Assembly: GCA_003500165.1 (NCBI GenBank)
Contig: DNSZ01000199.1
Span: 1 to 17,192, forward strand
Length of the DNA: 17,192 nt
Direction of reading: 5' to 3'
DNA from: Paracoccaceae bacterium
GTDB taxonomy: Bacteria; Pseudomonadota; Alphaproteobacteria; Rhodobacterales; Rhodobacteraceae
Position numbers and translations under genes: made by a program. Position 1 is the first letter of the stretch. Each line of letters starts with the position of its first letter. The notes under the pieces are model-generated. The model was given only the letters and a program-made list of their open reading frames with translations, had not been told where the DNA came from and searched no databases. Shown piece by piece: positions 6,564 to 13,444 of this stretch.

Positions 6564-7714
6564 CAGAACACCTGCCGTCCTTCTCGCCAGACGGCCTGCA
6601 CGACCGGTTGGCCGCCGACCTGTTTCACGGCGACCAGATCGGCCCGCAGACCTTCGGCAATGGCGCCCCGGTCATGCAGACCGGTCAACCGCGCGGGGGC
6701 TTGGGTGACCAGGGCCAGCGCCTGCGGCAGGTCGTAGGGCATCGCATGATCCGCGGCGATCGCGAACGCCGCGTCGAGCGGCGAGCGTGGAACGTAATCG
6801 GAGGCAAGAACGTCCACCAGCCCTTCGACCAGCAGTTCGGCCACGGCCACATTGCCCGATTGTGATCCGCCACGCAGGTAATTCGGGGCGCCCGCGACAA
6901 TCGCCATGCCTTCGGCCCGCGCATGGCGGGCCGCTGTCAACGTGGTCGGAAACTCCGAGATCGTGCAACCCTCGGCCAGCGCCTCGTCCACATGCGCGAC
7001 GGTGCGGTCATCATGGCTCATGAGCGGAACGTTGGCCCGGACGGCGGCGTTTGTCACATGCTTGCGCACGGCCTTGCCGTGGGTGCGGGAGCGTTCGAAC
7101 AGTTCGTCCATCAGGCGGCGGCCTTCCGCCTCGTGGACCTCCATGTCGCGGATCATGTGCCAGAACCACTGGTCGATGTCCGGGCTCTGCCGGTCTCCAG
7201 GGGTGTGATCCATGACCGAGACGAGTTGCGTCTCGGGCAAATTCACGCTGGCATCCACCAGGCCCGGCGTCGCCGGGTCGGAGATCTCGCAGCGCAGGTG
7301 CAGGAGGTGCTGCGCGCGGAACAGGTCTTGCGCGACCGCCTCACGCAGCGTTGCCACAAGCGGTTCGAACAGATCGCGGCGCTCCTGCTTTTGCATCGAG
7401 GCGCCGACCGAAAGACTGTCGAAGACCGTGGTCGTCCCGCCGGAGATGATCACGGCGTCATGGGCCAAGAGCGCGGGCAGCGCGGGCCAGAGGACCCCAA
7501 CGCGCGGATGGGTGTGACGCTCGACATGGTCGGTGTGCAGATCGACGATGCCGGGGATCAGGTAGGCCCCGTCCAGATCGCGCCCGTCCCGCGCCAGGGT
7601 CAGGCCAGCGATCCGGTTGCCGTCCAGGGCGACCCCGCCCTCGACGATACCGTGCGGTGTGACGAGCCTGGCATTGCTCAGGACCTGCGCAGCCTGCGCG
7701 CCGTGATCGAACAT
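6563..7714 (-). CDS. PhnM copy 2, PhnM-family amidohydrolase
   Basis: This 383-residue PhnM-family protein keeps the metal and active-site blocks: DLHTDHVERH (His60, Asp62), SVMDHTPGDRQS, MSHDDRTVAHV, ISEFPTT and ASDYVP. Several positions differ from both copy 1 and E. coli PhnM: HTDN is HTDH, QRQF is DRQS, and GGSHSGN is GGSQSGN. It looks active but diverged, perhaps with another substrate such as a modified ribosyl triphosphate. Its start at ATG 7714 has AAGG about eight bases before it. It heads a two-gene unit with the coupled TIM-barrel gene. Pho-box-like repeats begin 45 bases upstream, so it probably has its own phosphate-regulated promoter. Confidence 0.92.
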   Translation of the reverse strand: MFDHGAQAAQVLSNARLVTPHGIVEGGVALDGNRIAGLTLARDGRDLDGAYLIPGIVDLHTDHVERHTHPRVGVLWPALPALLAHDAVIISGGTTTVFDSLSVGASMQKQERRDLFEPLVATLREAVAQDLFRAQHLLHLRCEISDPATPGLVDASVNLPETQLVSVMDHTPGDRQSPDIDQWFWHMIRDMEVHEAEGRRLMDELFERSRTHGKAVRKHVTNAAVRANVPLMSHDDRTVAHVDEALAEGCTISEFPTTLTAARHARAEGMAIVAGAPNYLRGGSQSGNVAVAELLVEGLVDVLASDYVPRSPLDAAFAIAADHAMPYDLPQALALVTQAPARLTGLHDRGAIAEGLRADLVAVKQVGGQPVVQAVWREGRQVF

Positions 7715-7758
7715 GGGTCTGCCTTTAACGAGCCTTCGCCCCGGCTGAGGGTGATCTG

Positions 7759-7797
7759 CGACGCGCGGGTGACGGTTGCATGACGATTCGGTGAAAT
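7759..7797 (-). promoter_or_regulatory. Pho-box-like phased repeats upstream of phnM2
   Basis: Four hexamers start at 7759, 7770, 7781 and 7792, exactly 11 bases apart. On the minus strand they read ATTTCA, TCGTCA, CCGTCA and GCGTCG. Three contain CGTC, close to the CTGTCA half-site of PhoB boxes. The nearest unit is 45 bases from the phnM2 start, almost the same distance as the strong Pho box before phnC. The match is weaker and no good -10 element is evident, so this is a moderate call. Confidence 0.5.
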
Positions 7798-7818
7798 GAA
7801 CCCCGGCGCCGCACCGCG

Positions 7819-8433
7819 CTATTCATAACGCTCGAGGAAGGCTTCGGCAGACAGGCTGCGGAAATCGTCGAGCGCGGCGCGCAGCCGGGCATGGTCCCAA
7901 TCCCACCAGCCAAGCGCCAGCATGCGCGCGGCGATGTTTGCGGGAAGACGGTCGCGCACCGGCCGTGCCGGAATGCCGGCGACAATCGTGTAGGGGGCCA
8001 CGTCCCGGGTGACGATGGCGCCCGACGCGACGACGGCGCCATGGCCGACCGTCACCTCGGGCTTGATCTGCGCGGCATGGCCGATCCAACTGTCATGGCC
8101 GATGATGCTGCGCCGGGCGCGGCGTGCCGCGAACCAGGCGTCGTCGTCTGCGACATCGTCCCAGTAGCGCGCCGACCGGTACTGGAAATGATGCAGGCTG
8201 GCCCGGTCGAGCGGGTGGTCGGTGGCGCCGATGCGCACGAAGCTGGCGATATTGGCGAACTTGCCGATCGCGGCATTGGCAATATCGCAGGACCGGTCGC
8301 AATAGGAGTAGTCGCCGATCGTTGCATGCGCCAGCCGGGTGCCCGCCCCGATCTCGACATAGGCGCCAAACGTCGTGTCCGCGACCTCGCAGCCGGGATG
8401 GAAAATCGGCCCGTCCGGGCGCAACTTCTGCAT
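7819..8433 (-). CDS. Hexapeptide-repeat acyltransferase-like protein of phosphonate loci
   Basis: This 204-residue protein has a left-handed beta-helix hexapeptide-repeat pattern (repeats such as GAYVEIGAGTRLAHATIGD and VTVGHGAVVASGAIVTRDVAPYTIVAGIPARPV) and resembles CatB-type acetyltransferases. Members of one such subfamily are repeatedly found in phosphonate operons. It could acylate an aminophosphonate or a pathway product, perhaps doing the job of the unrelated GNAT-fold PhnO, which is not seen here. The longer open frame would overlap phnE2, so I chose the ATG at 8433, seven bases after the phnE2 stop, giving MQKLRPDGPIFHPGCEV. It is the last gene of the transporter operon. The exact substrate is unknown. 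Confidence 0.85.
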   Translation of the reverse strand: MQKLRPDGPIFHPGCEVADTTFGAYVEIGAGTRLAHATIGDYSYCDRSCDIANAAIGKFANIASFVRIGATDHPLDRASLHHFQYRSARYWDDVADDDAWFAARRARRSIIGHDSWIGHAAQIKPEVTVGHGAVVASGAIVTRDVAPYTIVAGIPARPVRDRLPANIAARMLALGWWDWDHARLRAALDDFRSLSAEAFLERYE

Positions 8434-8440
8434 GCCTGGC

Positions 8441-9913
8441 CTAGCCTCCGAACAGCGCGCCGATATGGTCGGACCAGCGGCCGGCTTCGGCCCGCAACCA
8501 GACCGCAACGACATAGACGGCGCCGATGATCGCCGGTATGAACACGGCGCCCAGCGCGAGCTTGGCGGTCATGCCCACGGGCTCACCCGAGATGATCATC
8601 TGCCGCAGCTTGCCCGAGATCCAGTCCATCAGCATCACCATCAGGACGATCAGCACGATGTAATAGGTGACTTCTTCCCAGTCCTTCTGGGTGATGATCG
8701 CCTGGGTGATCAGCAGACCGATGCCGCCGCCGGTGATCGCCCCGATGATGGTGGCCGAACGGGTGTTCGATTCAAGGAAATACAGCACCTGGCTGATCAG
8801 GACCGGCGCGACCTGCGGAATCACGCCGAAGCGATAGCGCTGGATCGGCTTGGCACCGGTCGACGCGACGCCATCGATCTGCTTGCCATCGACGTTCTCC
8901 AGCGCCTCGGAGAACAGCTTTCCGAACGACCCGGTATCGGTGAAAAGGATGGCCAGCGCACCGGTCAGCGGCCCGGGACCAAAGGCGCGTGACAGCAGGA
9001 TCGTCCAGATCAGCGCATCGACCCCGCGGGCGAAGTCGAACACGCGACGGAAAAGCTGACGGATCACAGCCAGCGGCGTGAAGTTGCGTGCGGCAAGGAA
9101 GGCCAGCGGCAGCGCCACGATCGCCGCGCCCATGGTGCCGAGGAACGCCATCAGGACGGTCTCGAAGATCGCCCATGTGACCGCATTGTGCTGCCAGATC
9201 GCGTTGTTCCAGAAGTCCTGCGCCGCGCCGGCCAGGTTCGACCGTTCGGGATCGATCCGCGCGCCGAACAGGATATCGACCGGCCCATGCCCGTAATACG
9301 GGCTGTCGAGGGTGAACCAGAAAAGCTCCCATCCGAAGAAATAGCGGAACACCTCCGTCCGATTGCGGGTCACCGTCATTCGGCCCGCCTCGGTCCGGAT
9401 GTCGAGGCGCGCCGACGTATAGCTTATGAAATCGGGCAGCGTCCCGTCGTCCCGGTCCAGCTGCACGCCGTCGGCGCGCGAAGCCTGTGCGGCGAAGTCT
9501 CCGAGTTCCGGGTGGTGATAGATCGCCGTGTTGTCGGGGCCAAAGGTCACGCGGTGCCCGTCGGTCAGCGCGATCTCGGCCCGGTCGCCCGACACGCTCA
9601 CCCAGTCGGGCCATGTGCCCTCGGGCCAGGCGCCCTTGCGCTCGCCCTCCTTGGCCACCGTGATCGCGCCGGAGCGATTTTCGCGGGTCACATGGGTCTT
9701 GTAGCTGTAGGTGTCCCGTATCAGCGTCATCGCATTGTCGCCGCGCGCACGGTCGGCGATTCCGGGGATGTCGAAGGCAAAGAAAACGTAGATGAAATAG
9801 GCCAGCAACAGGATCGGCACCGAAAGCGCGACGATCTTCTTTCGGCGAATCAGCCTGTCGGCGGCGGCAAACTGGTCTTGCAGCGTCGGGAGGGTATCGG
9901 CGGTCGCGCTCAC
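8441..9913 (-). CDS. phnE: PhnE2, long phosphonate ABC transporter permease
   Basis: The product is a permease of the phosphonate importer. At 490 residues it is much longer than the roughly 260-290 of an ordinary PhnE. A first membrane segment (about 27-47) is followed by about 180 polar residues (50-235) that should lie in the periplasm, then the conserved permease core (about 243-432) with the EAA loop EALENVDGKQIDGVASTGAKP at 336-356 and the GVIPQVAP motif, and an extra membrane segment near 452-472. It overlaps phnE1 by four bases, so the two permeases probably form a heterodimer with PhnC. Long second permeases of this kind occur in other alphaproteobacteria, to my knowledge. The role of the insert is unknown. 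Confidence 0.92.
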   Translation of the reverse strand: MSATADTLPTLQDQFAAADRLIRRKKIVALSVPILLLAYFIYVFFAFDIPGIADRARGDNAMTLIRDTYSYKTHVTRENRSGAITVAKEGERKGAWPEGTWPDWVSVSGDRAEIALTDGHRVTFGPDNTAIYHHPELGDFAAQASRADGVQLDRDDGTLPDFISYTSARLDIRTEAGRMTVTRNRTEVFRYFFGWELFWFTLDSPYYGHGPVDILFGARIDPERSNLAGAAQDFWNNAIWQHNAVTWAIFETVLMAFLGTMGAAIVALPLAFLAARNFTPLAVIRQLFRRVFDFARGVDALIWTILLSRAFGPGPLTGALAILFTDTGSFGKLFSEALENVDGKQIDGVASTGAKPIQRYRFGVIPQVAPVLISQVLYFLESNTRSATIIGAITGGGIGLLITQAIITQKDWEEVTYYIVLIVLMVMLMDWISGKLRQMIISGEPVGMTAKLALGAVFIPAIIGAVYVVAVWLRAEAGRWSDHIGALFGG

Positions 9914-10791
9914 AGCATCGCCTCCACACGGCCGTGGGTCAGCCGGTTGCGCAGGGTGCTCGACAACTGGTCGACCGCCACGATGGTCAGGAACAGCAAG
10001 ATGAAGATGGCCGCCGCCTCGTCGAACCGGCCGGTGCCCCAGGAAATCGAGTTTCGCAGTTCATACCCGATGCCGCCCGCGCCCACGAACCCAAGGATCG
10101 CCGAGGCACGAATGTTGATTTCGAAGCGGAGCAGCGCATAGCTCATATAGTTGGGCGCGACCTGCGGAATGACGCCAAGGGCCATGCGCTGGGTCCAGTT
10201 CGCGCCGACCGAGGCCAGACCGTCGACCGGCTTCAGATCGGCATTCTCGTTCACCTCGGAATAGAGCTTTCCCAACGCGCCCGCCGTGTGGATCGCGATG
10301 GCGATCACGGCCGGCACCGGCCCGACGCTCATGATGAAGATCAGAACCAGTGCGACGACGATCTCGGGGATCGCGCGAAGGATGTCCATGGTCCTGCGGA
10401 ACAGCGGAATCAGCCGCGGCCAGACCGCCAGTCCGTGTGTCGACAGCAGCGACAGCACCATCCCGCCCAGGAATCCGAGCAGCGTCGATACCGCCGCGAT
10501 GTTCAGGGTCTCGATCAGCGCAGGCAGGTATTTCCACAGCAGGCCGGGCATGTCCGCCCGCTTCTGCCAGGCTTCAGATACCACGTCGGCGGGGAAGTCG
10601 AAGATGTTGCCAAGACCGTCCCAGAAACCGCCCGCATTGCGATCGTTGGCAACCAGAAACCCCGCGACCATCAGCAGCACGAAGACCGCGATCAGGATAC
10701 CGCTGTAAAGGCGGCGCCGCGCGACCAGGGCCTGATAGCTTTCGCGGATGGTGTCGATTGTCGTCGCGGTGGCGGTCGCAGTGTCGGCCAT
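9910..10791 (-). CDS. phnE: PhnE1, phosphonate ABC transporter permease
   Basis: This 293-residue permease has a first membrane segment near residues 29-48, further segments at about 97-118, 141-160 and 259-275, and the EAA loop EVNENADLKPVDGLASVGANW at 179-199 leading into GVIPQVAP. It is near normal PhnE size. The ATG at 10791 is preferred over an upstream frame start at 10839 because GGAGG (complement of 10798-10802) lies six bases before it, and the upstream extension would run into the 24-bp palindrome. It follows phnD and overlaps phnE2 by four bases. It should form half of the membrane channel of the importer. Confidence 0.93.
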   Translation of the reverse strand: MADTATATATTIDTIRESYQALVARRRLYSGILIAVFVLLMVAGFLVANDRNAGGFWDGLGNIFDFPADVVSEAWQKRADMPGLLWKYLPALIETLNIAAVSTLLGFLGGMVLSLLSTHGLAVWPRLIPLFRRTMDILRAIPEIVVALVLIFIMSVGPVPAVIAIAIHTAGALGKLYSEVNENADLKPVDGLASVGANWTQRMALGVIPQVAPNYMSYALLRFEINIRASAILGFVGAGGIGYELRNSISWGTGRFDEAAAIFILLFLTIVAVDQLSSTLRNRLTHGRVEAML

Positions 10792-10813
10792 GTGAAGCCT
10801 CCGAAGGCGCCAG

Positions 10814-10837
10814 GCCGGGGCCCGGCCGGGCCCCGGC
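10814..10837. repeat. Perfect 24-bp palindrome between phnD and phnE1
   Basis: Each half reads GCCGGGGCCCGG or its complement, giving a perfect 24-bp GC-only palindrome with no mismatch, inside the 63-base gap between the phnD stop and the phnE1 start. In the phnD-to-phnE mRNA it would form a very strong hairpin starting 17 bases after the phnD stop. The usual explanation for such a structure is protection of the 3' end of the binding-protein message, or partial termination so that PhnD is made in excess over the permeases. It also abuts the phnE1 ribosome site, so it may limit its access. Confidence 0.8.
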
Positions 10838-10854
10838 ACGGGTTGCGGGCCGGG

Positions 10855-11757
10855 TTATTCCGACTTGGCCGCGCGCACCGCGATGATCGTCTCATAGGCT
10901 TCATGGCCGATCGGCTCGAAGCCCGCGGTCTCTCCCGCGGCGACGGTATAGGTGCACTCCCGGTCGTTCTCGTAGAGGTCGTGCAGCAAATCGGTCATCG
11001 TCTCCTTGACATCCGCGGGCAGTGACTTGCGCAGCACGAACGGTCCCTCGGGGATCGGTTTCGACATCCAGATCTGGACAAGGTTGTTCATATCGACGAG
11101 GCCGGCATCCACGGCCTTGCGCAGCGCGCCGGAATTGTAGCCGTCTTCCCAGTTGCCAAGGCCGTCGGCCCAGGTCACGCCGGCGTCGATGTCGCCATTG
11201 TTCACCGCAACGATGGTCTGCTCATGGCCGCCGGTGAACAACACATCGCCGAAATAGTCGCCCGGCTCCATGCTCGCACCGGTCGCCTCGGGGATTTCGA
11301 TCGACGGGATCAGATAGCCCGAGGTCGAATTCGGATCGCCGAAGCCGAACACCTTGCCCTGCATGTCCTCGAGGGATTCGATGCCCGAATCGACGCGGGC
11401 GAAGCCGATCGAGTGGTAACTGAACGAGCCGTCGAGATTGGTCTTGACCAGGACCGGTTCCACCGCTTCGGGATCGGCGAGATAGGTCGCGGCATAGCCC
11501 GAGGCGCCAAGCCACGCCATATCGATCGACCCGCCCAGCAGTCCCTGGATCACGCCGTTGTAGTCGGCCGGGGCGAACAGGCGGGTCGGAACGCCCAGCG
11601 CTTCCTCGGTATAGGCGCGAAGGCATTCGTTCGAGCTCATCCGGTCCTGGGCGTTTTCCCCGCCAAGGATGCCGATGCGGAATTCGTCGATTTCCTGGGC
11701 CTGAGCGGCCCCGGCGATGGCGGTTGTGGCCAGCGCAGCAGCAACGAGTTTTTTCAT
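10855..11757 (-). CDS. phnD: PhnD, periplasmic phosphonate-binding protein
   Basis: PhnD binds phosphonates in the periplasm and delivers them to the PhnC/E importer. The 300-residue precursor starts MKKLVAAALATTAIAGAAQA, a typical signal peptide with likely cleavage after residue 20. The mature part has the phosphonate-binding pattern: RIGILGGENAQDRM, PADYNGVIQGLLGGSIDMAWLG, FGDPNSTSGYLIPS and VTWADG. The start has GGAGA about nine bases upstream. It lies between phnC and phnE1, the classical order. Two features suggest high expression relative to its neighbours: the clear ribosome site and the strong hairpin after the gene. Length and motifs match the family. Confidence 0.95.
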   Translation of the reverse strand: MKKLVAAALATTAIAGAAQAQEIDEFRIGILGGENAQDRMSSNECLRAYTEEALGVPTRLFAPADYNGVIQGLLGGSIDMAWLGASGYAATYLADPEAVEPVLVKTNLDGSFSYHSIGFARVDSGIESLEDMQGKVFGFGDPNSTSGYLIPSIEIPEATGASMEPGDYFGDVLFTGGHEQTIVAVNNGDIDAGVTWADGLGNWEDGYNSGALRKAVDAGLVDMNNLVQIWMSKPIPEGPFVLRKSLPADVKETMTDLLHDLYENDRECTYTVAAGETAGFEPIGHEAYETIIAVRAAKSE

Positions 11758-11811
11758 CGTCTGTCGTCTCCGTAGTGGTTGAACCCCCGCGACCCCCCCG
11801 CGGGATTGGGG

Positions 11812-12639
11812 TCAGATGACCGCCTCCGCTTCGCGTATGGCGGCGGTCTGTGCACGGTTCAGCGCCTCGAGGCTGGTCGAGGTCGCGTCTTCGCTGAAAT
11901 CGGCGTCAGCCCCGTAGATGTCGCGGGCCACGCCGGTGGTCAGCTGTTCGGCCGTGCCATCGAAGACGATGCGGCCGGCGCGCATCCCGATCACCCGGTC
12001 GCAATAGCGCCGCGCGGTGTCGAGCGTGTGCAGATTGGCGATCACCAGCTTGCCGTCTTCCTCATGGATACGGCGCAGGGCGTCCATCACGATCTGGGCG
12101 TTCATCGGGTCGAGGCTGGCGATCGGCTCGTCGGCCAGGATCATCCGCGGCTCCTGCATCAGCGCGCGTGCGATCGCGACGCGCTGCTGCTGGCCGCCCG
12201 ACAGCGCCTCGGCCCGTTTGGCGGCGTTCTCGGCGATCCCCAGCCGGTCGAGGATTTCGATCGCGCGGTGGATGTCGGATTGCGGAAACAGGCTGAACAG
12301 GGTGGTCAGCGTCGACCGCTGATTGAGCTTGCCGAACATCACATTGGTCACCACGTCGATGCGCGGCACCAGGTTGAACTGCTGAAAGATCATCGCGCAT
12401 TCGGACTGCCAGACGCGCTTGTCGCGGCCCTTGAGCGCGAGAATGTTGCGGCCTTCGAAAACGATCACGCCCGAGGTCGCATCGGTCAGCCGGTTCATCA
12501 TCCGCAGAAGCGTCGACTTGCCCGCTCCCGACCGGCCGATGATGCCGATCATCTGCGGTTTCTCGACAGCGAAGCTGACGTCATCGACGGCCGGGTTTGG
12601 CCCGAATGCCTTCACCAGGTCCTTGATCGCAAGAAGCAT
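11812..12639 (-). CDS. phnC: PhnC, phosphonate importer ATPase
   Basis: PhnC powers phosphonate import through the PhnE permeases. The 275-residue product has Walker A GRSGAGKST at 35-43, a Q-loop in CAMIFQQFNLVPRIDVVTNV, signature LSGGQQQR at 146-153 and Walker B RMILADEP at 165-172. This matches PhnC rather than PhnK or PhnL. It is the first gene of the transporter operon, and Pho boxes and a possible -10 element lie directly upstream. A G-rich ribosome site (GGGGG) sits about four bases before the ATG. A 54-base gap containing a small GC hairpin (arms 11786-11790 and 11800-11804) separates it from phnD. Confidence 0.95.
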   Translation of the reverse strand: MLLAIKDLVKAFGPNPAVDDVSFAVEKPQMIGIIGRSGAGKSTLLRMMNRLTDATSGVIVFEGRNILALKGRDKRVWQSECAMIFQQFNLVPRIDVVTNVMFGKLNQRSTLTTLFSLFPQSDIHRAIEILDRLGIAENAAKRAEALSGGQQQRVAIARALMQEPRMILADEPIASLDPMNAQIVMDALRRIHEEDGKLVIANLHTLDTARRYCDRVIGMRAGRIVFDGTAEQLTTGVARDIYGADADFSEDATSTSLEALNRAQTAAIREAEAVI

Positions 12640-12665
12640 GAAGCCCCCGGAATCGTTTCAGCGCC

Positions 12666-12671
12666 ATGATG
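12666..12671 (-). promoter_or_regulatory. Possible -10 element of the phnC promoter
   Basis: On the minus strand this reads CATCAT, four of six matches to TATAAT. It begins 11 bases downstream of the proximal Pho half-site, where a -10 element is expected in PhoB-activated promoters that lack a proper -35. Transcription would begin shortly before the phnC ribosome site, leaving a leader of roughly 20 bases. Confidence 0.4.
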
Positions 12672-12682
12672 GCCGGGCCGGC

Positions 12683-12721
12683 TGACAGATTCGTGACAGT
12701 GGTGCTGCGGTTTTGTGACAG
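12683..12721 (-). promoter_or_regulatory. Tandem Pho boxes upstream of phnC
   Basis: On the minus strand CTGTCA occurs at 12716-12721, 12694-12699 and 12683-12688. The last two are exactly 11 bases apart, as in the direct repeat of a PhoB-binding Pho box. The distal copy is 22 bases further, so it is in phase, with a degenerate unit (CCGCAG) in the missing position. The nearest half-site is 44 bases from the phnC start. This is strong evidence that the transporter operon is switched on by PhoB under phosphate starvation. Confidence 0.88.
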
Positions 12722-12974
12722 CTGCACCCCCGGGGACCGAATACCGACCGTCACGATGAGGCCACGATAACCATCGGTTCGGCCTGCCGTCTCCGTCGCC
12801 TGTGCAGGCGACACTTCTGACCAGCCCGTGTCAGCGGGGCGCCAAGTCCGAGTGCTGCGGGCCAAACGAGAGGCGCTGCTTTCCGCCAAAAAGCATGCGT
12901 CGTTGCATCCCCTATGGCGAAACAGGGTGGCGGGCGGCGGTGTCGGTCCAACCGGTTGACGGGATTTGCGTCTC

Positions 12975-13161
12975 GCCGAAGCTCCGAGAGAACCGCAGCG
13001 ACTACGCCAGCGAGTTCAAGCAGGTCTGCGCAGCAGATCAAACAGTCCGGGGGACTGTCTGAAAGCGCAGAACGCGCCTGCAGGGCGATTGCGCCGAAGC
13101 CTGGCTGCTCGCCTGACAGCCTGCGCGTCTGGTGTCGGCAGGTCGAACGTGATGCCGGCCT
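12975..13161 (+). pseudogene. IS3-type transposase OrfA fragment, frameshifted
   Basis: Two pieces resemble the N-terminal HTH transposase of IS3-type elements. The first, near 12975-13035 in frame 1, reads RENRSDYASEFKQVCA. The second, near 13070-13161 in frame 2, reads RACRAIAPKPGCSPDSLRVW followed by CRQVERDAG, a typical OrfA helix-turn-helix end. A stop in the first frame and a frame change separate them, with a small inverted repeat (ACAGTCC at 13042-13048 and its partner at 13052-13058) in the extra DNA. No OrfB follows. It is a decayed relic; the second piece is more convincing than the first. Confidence 0.6.
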
Positions 13162-13444
13162 CTGCGCCGAACTCGGCATCGAGCACCGCCTCGCGCCGCC
13201 CGTGCGGCCGCAAACAAACGGCATGGTCGAGCGGTTCAACGGCCGGATCGAGGACGTTCTGCAAAGCCACCGATTCCGCTCCGGCGAGGACCTCGAGCAG
13301 ACCATCCTGCGCTACTTCCGGCTCTACAACGGCCAGCTCCCGCAATCCGTGCTGAAGGGCCGAACGCCCATCGACGCCCTGAAAGACTGGCATCACCAGA
13401 AGCCGTAACTCTTCACGAAACGGCCGTACAATCATCCGGCATGT
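13162..13444 (+). pseudogene. IS481-type transposase C-terminal fragment
   Basis: From about 13162 the frame reads LCAELGIEHRLAPPVRPQTN then GMVERFNGR, followed by an LRYFRLYNGQLPQSVLKGRTP segment and DALKDWHHQKP, the end of the DDE integrase domain of IS481-type transposases. The catalytic Glu of that domain lies in the MVERFN block; the two Asp residues are missing with the rest of the protein. It is joined in frame to the IS3-type fragment just upstream. A TAA at 13406-13408 stops the frame, yet the coding pattern continues past it (LFTKRPYNHPACDT), so this looks like a nonsense change of an original GAA. It is not expected to make an active transposase. Confidence 0.8.

Noticed and set aside
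8772..9929. Second minus-strand frame of 385 codons overlapping phnE2
   Set aside because: It is an out-of-frame shadow of phnE2 with arginine-rich, motif-free composition and no membrane segments.
11786..11804. Small GC hairpin in the phnC-phnD gap
   Set aside because: The stem is only five base pairs in a C-rich run; it is too weak to call a terminator or regulator.
12795..12812. Short palindrome with 8-base arms between the Pho boxes and the IS relic
   Set aside because: Arms of this size are common in GC-rich DNA, and its position upstream of the Pho boxes gives no clear role.
12751..13305. Minus-strand frame of 184 codons across the transposase relic
   Set aside because: It is antisense to recognisable IS3 and IS481 fragments and resembles no known protein.
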